Below are positions 8,099 through 10,416 of a stretch of 10,416 nucleotides of DNA, piece by piece. The notes beneath the pieces are model-generated. The model did not search any database. It saw nothing but the letters and a program-made list of their open reading frames with translations, and was not told where the DNA came from. The translations under genes and the position numbers were made by a program. Origin of the DNA: an uncultured bacterium (GTDB lineage Bacteria; Patescibacteriota; Minisyncoccia; Phycocordibacterales; CAIJYI01); contig CALMXW010000102.1 of assembly GCA_937871115.1 (NCBI GenBank), positions 1 through 10,416 of the forward strand. Direction: 5' to 3'. Position 1 is the stretch's first letter; each line of letters opens with the position of its first letter.

Positions 8099-10416
8099 GG
8101 TGCTGGTGGTGAATCTGGAGGCGCGCTCGGTGGCGGATCATCTGCCGGAGGAGTGTCGCTCGGCGGAGGTGTGTCACTTGGAGGATCGGCAGGTGGAGTA
8201 TCCGAAGGTGGTGGCGTGTCATCTGCTGGAGGATTTTCAGGTGGTGCTGGTGGTGGAGACGATGGAGTTTGCGAAGAACCCTGGAGGAGATTTCGAAGTT
8301 GACCTTCATCTACACAGGTCGCGCCGATGCAGAGTTTATTGGTGTGAATTTCTTTTACAGTGAGCACTCCGTCGGCAGAAAGGCTCCAGTCTCCACTCGC
8401 AGAAAGCATTTCATGTACGCCTACCAGATCAAAACCAGACGCACTAAATGGCATCACATTTTTTATTCTTCCGGTTTCATCCACTTCCCAAATACCGTTG
8501 CCCACAATCTGATCTCCAGATATCTGCGGGTCAAGACGAGAATATCCGAGATTCACAAACACAAGCACGGTACCCACACCGTCGTGCGTTTCAGAATTTT
8601 CATTGAACGAACCGAGTGCAATGGCGACCGTCATTCCGCTCGTGGTCGCTTTTGTCCCAACGCCCGAGACGGAAGAAAGCGTAACACGATCTCCTGGAGC
8701 AATGGCACCACCTTCGAGGTTGACCTTGAGCGGCACGCGGCCGACGAGCGCTACCGGGTACGCGCCAACTCCGCCGTCTTCTCCCGGAGGAAGGCCGAGC
8801 ACGACACCCGGCTCAGTAGAGACGATACCGAGAATGCGTCCCCTGTTTTCGCTGGTACTTTTTTCAATAGAGAACCCGCCTCGAGTCGAAACTATTTCGC
8901 CCGCCTCGAGAGTCGTGGATGCGTAATACATTTCCGCAACGTCGCTTCCTCCGGTGGTAGAGGTGATCGAGCTGATACGCCCTGTCGTACTCGCAGTACA
9001 CCACCCATCGTTGTCCACACAGAGTCCGCCTTTTACTATTGCCATGCCCGCTTGCGCTGTACCGTTGCCCACGATGATGTAATTTTGTAGTGCGCGAGGA
9101 AGACCGAGACCGCTCCCTTTTACGAGACCTGTCGAAGTAGAGACGAAGAAACCAATGCTCGTCGTAGAGATATTTCCCGCACCATCGGCAGATCCCTGGA
9201 CAGCAATAGTCGATGTGCCGTCGAGAGATGCGACGTATCCTTGGATTGTCCCGCTCGTCGGGGTGCTCGACACATTCATATCGATCCATGACACCAGCCC
9301 CGCATCATCTTCAAAGCTCGCCGCCCCTGTCTCAAGGTGTCCGATAGTTGCCACAATTGCCGTCGTAGTAGCGGTGGTGGAAGTAGCGGTAAATGATGCT
9401 GCCATGGTGTCGCCCACGACGGTGAGTTTTGACATTGGAGACGACGTGCCGATGCCCACACTTCCTGAGTTGGTGATACGGAATCGCTCGGTGAGAGTAG
9501 CGAGATTGTCGGAGAGTGTACCGAGCACGAGATCTCCGGCGGTAGTAGAAGCATACCAATGTTTCAAGTTGCTCCCGGCTGTCGTGTCAGAGAGGACGAG
9601 CTGTGGTCGAGTGGAAGCATTCACAGTGAGTATAGAGTACGGAGTGGTGGTGCCGATGCCGACGCGATTGTTTGTGGAGTCATATGTGAGACTGCTCGCT
9701 CCCGCAAAAGAAGAACCGCTCTTGTACTGGAACTGCCCGTCCGAGCCACCCGGTGTGCCGCTCCCTGCACCTACGCACGTATTGTTGATTGAAAAACATC
9801 CTGCCGTAAGGTTGATTCCATTCGCCGCAGTAGAAGTCGCGGATCCAGTGAGACTAAACGCGGCGAGACTCACTCCGCCGGAGAAAGTAGAGGTAGCGGT
9901 GGTCGTGCTTACCGTAAGAATTCCCGGAAGAGTGACACTTCCCATGTCGGTAACAGAGAATGCGGTAGTAGAAGCGCTGTTTGCGATTTCAAAAATCTTT
10001 GCACCCGTTGCCCCAGTACTTCCCCAGACGGTGAGTTTCGCGTACGGCGATGATGTGCCGATGCCTAATCTTGTGTTTGTGTTATCCCAGAAAAGACTGC
10101 TGTTGTTTTGGGCAAATGAACCCGTACTCACAATGAATGGAATGCTTCCTGCCGTAAAACCGGAAATTCCAAAAGTTGTCGTCGTTGCATTTGTTGCTGT
10201 GAGTTTTGTCGTCGACGCATTCGAGACTGTGAGCCGTGTGAGTGTCGGATCGTAATCGAGCAGCCCGGTCGAAGATGCTTGGCGGAAAATTGAACCGTCG
10301 CCGTAGAAGAGACCGCCGAAGCGATTGGTGGTGGTGCCGGTACCACCATAAAGAAGTGGAATCGTGCCAGCATTCCAAGTCCCCGAAGTAATAGTCCCGA
10401 GTGTGGTGATGTTGGT
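8095..10416 (-). CDS. Large repetitive exported fibre-like protein with Peptidase_G2-like region and proline-rich C-terminus (5' end outside window)
   Basis: The frame is open from the right edge (773 residues visible). A GTG at 10131 is the first possible start inside the window, but the frame continues upstream with the same sequence character, so the true start lies outside. Visible residues 1-27 carry a GTITSGTWNAGTIPLLYGGTG unit, a phage tail-fibre-like repeat. Three copies of an (N/S)-R/S-(L/V)GIGT(S/T)(S/T)P---LTV unit follow at visible residues about 108-132, 243-266 and 311-335, within Ser/Thr/Ala-rich beta-prone sequence. Residues about 490-625 run SDVAEMYY, LEAGEIVS, GIVSTEPGVVLG, YPVALVGRVPLKV, IAPGDRVTLSS and KATTSG. 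This resembles the Peptidase_G2 / intramolecular-chaperone autoprocessing region at the end of tail-fibre-like proteins. A KLCIGATCVDEGQL segment (694-707) and about 56 Pro/Asp/Ser/Thr-rich residues end the protein. It is probably a trimeric or filamentous surface adhesin or fibre; self-cleavage is inferred from similarity only. Confidence 0.85.
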   Translation of the reverse strand, partial: TNITTLGTITSGTWNAGTIPLLYGGTGTTTNRFGGLFYGDGSIFRQASSTGLLDYDPTLTRLTVSNASTTKLTATNATTTTFGISGFTAGSIPFIVSTGSFAQNNSSLFWDNTNTRLGIGTSSPYAKLTVWGSTGATGAKIFEIANSASTTAFSVTDMGSVTLPGILTVSTTTATSTFSGGVSLAAFSLTGSATSTAANGINLTAGCFSINNTCVGAGSGTPGGSDGQFQYKSGSSFAGASSLTYDSTNNRVGIGTTTPYSILTVNASTRPQLVLSDTTAGSNLKHWYASTTAGDLVLGTLSDNLATLTERFRITNSGSVGIGTSSPMSKLTVVGDTMAASFTATSTTATTTAIVATIGHLETGAASFEDDAGLVSWIDMNVSSTPTSGTIQGYVASLDGTSTIAVQGSADGAGNISTTSIGFFVSTSTGLVKGSGLGLPRALQNYIIVGNGTAQAGMAIVKGGLCVDNDGWCTASTTGRISSITSTTGGSDVAEMYYASTTLEAGEIVSTRGGFSIEKSTSENRGRILGIVSTEPGVVLGLPPGEDGGVGAYPVALVGRVPLKVNLEGGAIAPGDRVTLSSVSGVGTKATTSGMTVAIALGSFNENSETHDGVGTVLVFVNLGYSRLDPQISGDQIVGNGIWEVDETGRIKNVMPFSASGFDLVGVHEMLSASGDWSLSADGVLTVKEIHTNKLCIGATCVDEGQLRNLLQGSSQTPSSPPPAPPENPPADDTPPPSDTPPADPPSDTPPPSDTPPADDPPPSAPPDSPPAP
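8098..8265 (-). repeat. Proline-rich acidic low-complexity tail coding repeat
   Basis: The last 56 codons of the fibre-like gene encode mostly Pro, Asp, Ser, Thr and Ala with no Lys or Arg. The 12-residue unit DTPPPSDTPPAD occurs twice with a 15-residue period. On the plus strand it appears as degenerate GGAGGTGTGTC-like repeats. Such tails tend to be extended spacers, and they are prone to length change by slippage. Confidence 0.75.
9412..10095 (-). repeat. Three protein-level GIGT repeats in the fibre-like gene
   Basis: Units lie at about 10095-10021, 9690-9619 and 9486-9412 and encode NTRLGIGTSSPYAKLTV, NNRVGIGTTTPYSILTV and SGSVGIGTSSPMSKLTV. Spacing is irregular (about 405 and 204 bases). 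Such units recur in tail-fibre-like and bacterial surface proteins, where they probably mark beta-helical or trimeric shaft segments. Confidence 0.7.

Noticed and set aside
8269..9090. A 273-codon plus-strand frame opposite the fibre gene
   Set aside because: Arg/His-rich shadow of the Peptidase_G2-like coding region.
10129..10131. GTG as the true start of the fibre-like gene
   Set aside because: The same frame stays open to the right edge and encodes matching repeat sequence (GTITSGTW, LYGGTG), so the GTG is internal.
9155..10255. A 366-codon open frame on the plus strand
   Set aside because: It is antisense to the Ser/Thr/Gly-rich fibre gene. Its Val/Pro/Ala-rich repetitive product mirrors that composition, and no domain is visible.

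Overview
The window looks like chromosomal DNA of an uncultivated Candidate Phyla Radiation bacterium (Patescibacteria, probably Parcubacteria). This is inferred from protein style, not from a marker gene. The Ser/Thr-rich fibre protein with GIGT and GT-W-GGTG repeats, the SIMPL protein with a Cys-x4-Cys insert, and the fusion of an O-antigen-ligase-like membrane region to TPRs are all typical of that group. No rRNA, tRNA, CRISPR array, transposase, integrase or recognisable defence gene is present.

Layout, left to right. Bases 1-314 hold the 3' end of a plus-strand gene cut by the window edge, with a possible Cys-His-Asp triad. A hairpin at 334-361 separates it from everything else, which is on the minus strand. 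In minus-strand order from the right edge these are: a large repetitive exported fibre-like protein (10416-8095, 5' end outside the window) with a Peptidase_G2-like region and an acidic proline-rich C-terminus; a three-LamG-domain exported protein (8098-5774) whose start overlaps the previous stop as ATGA; a polytopic membrane protein with C-terminal TPRs (5720-3333); a membrane-anchored SIMPL protein (3287-2529); then groES (2380-2075) and groEL (2054-390).

The right half appears to be a cell-surface block. The fibre protein and the LamG protein are coupled by overlapping codons and are probably made together and displayed outside the cell. The ligase/TPR and SIMPL genes follow at 45-53 base spacing and may be co-transcribed, but their functional link is unknown. 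The chaperonin pair is a separate unit with its own near-consensus promoter (TTGACT, 16 bases, TATAAT at 2470-2443) and the shared terminator at 334-361.

Genes tile almost the whole window. The largest gap is 148 bases (2381-2528), which holds the groESL promoter and leader. I see no clear new enzymatic or defence system. The points most worth checking are the coupled surface-protein pair, the LamG cysteine pattern and internal DNA duplication, the left-edge hydrolase-like fragment, and the apparent absence of Shine-Dalgarno sites at all visible starts.
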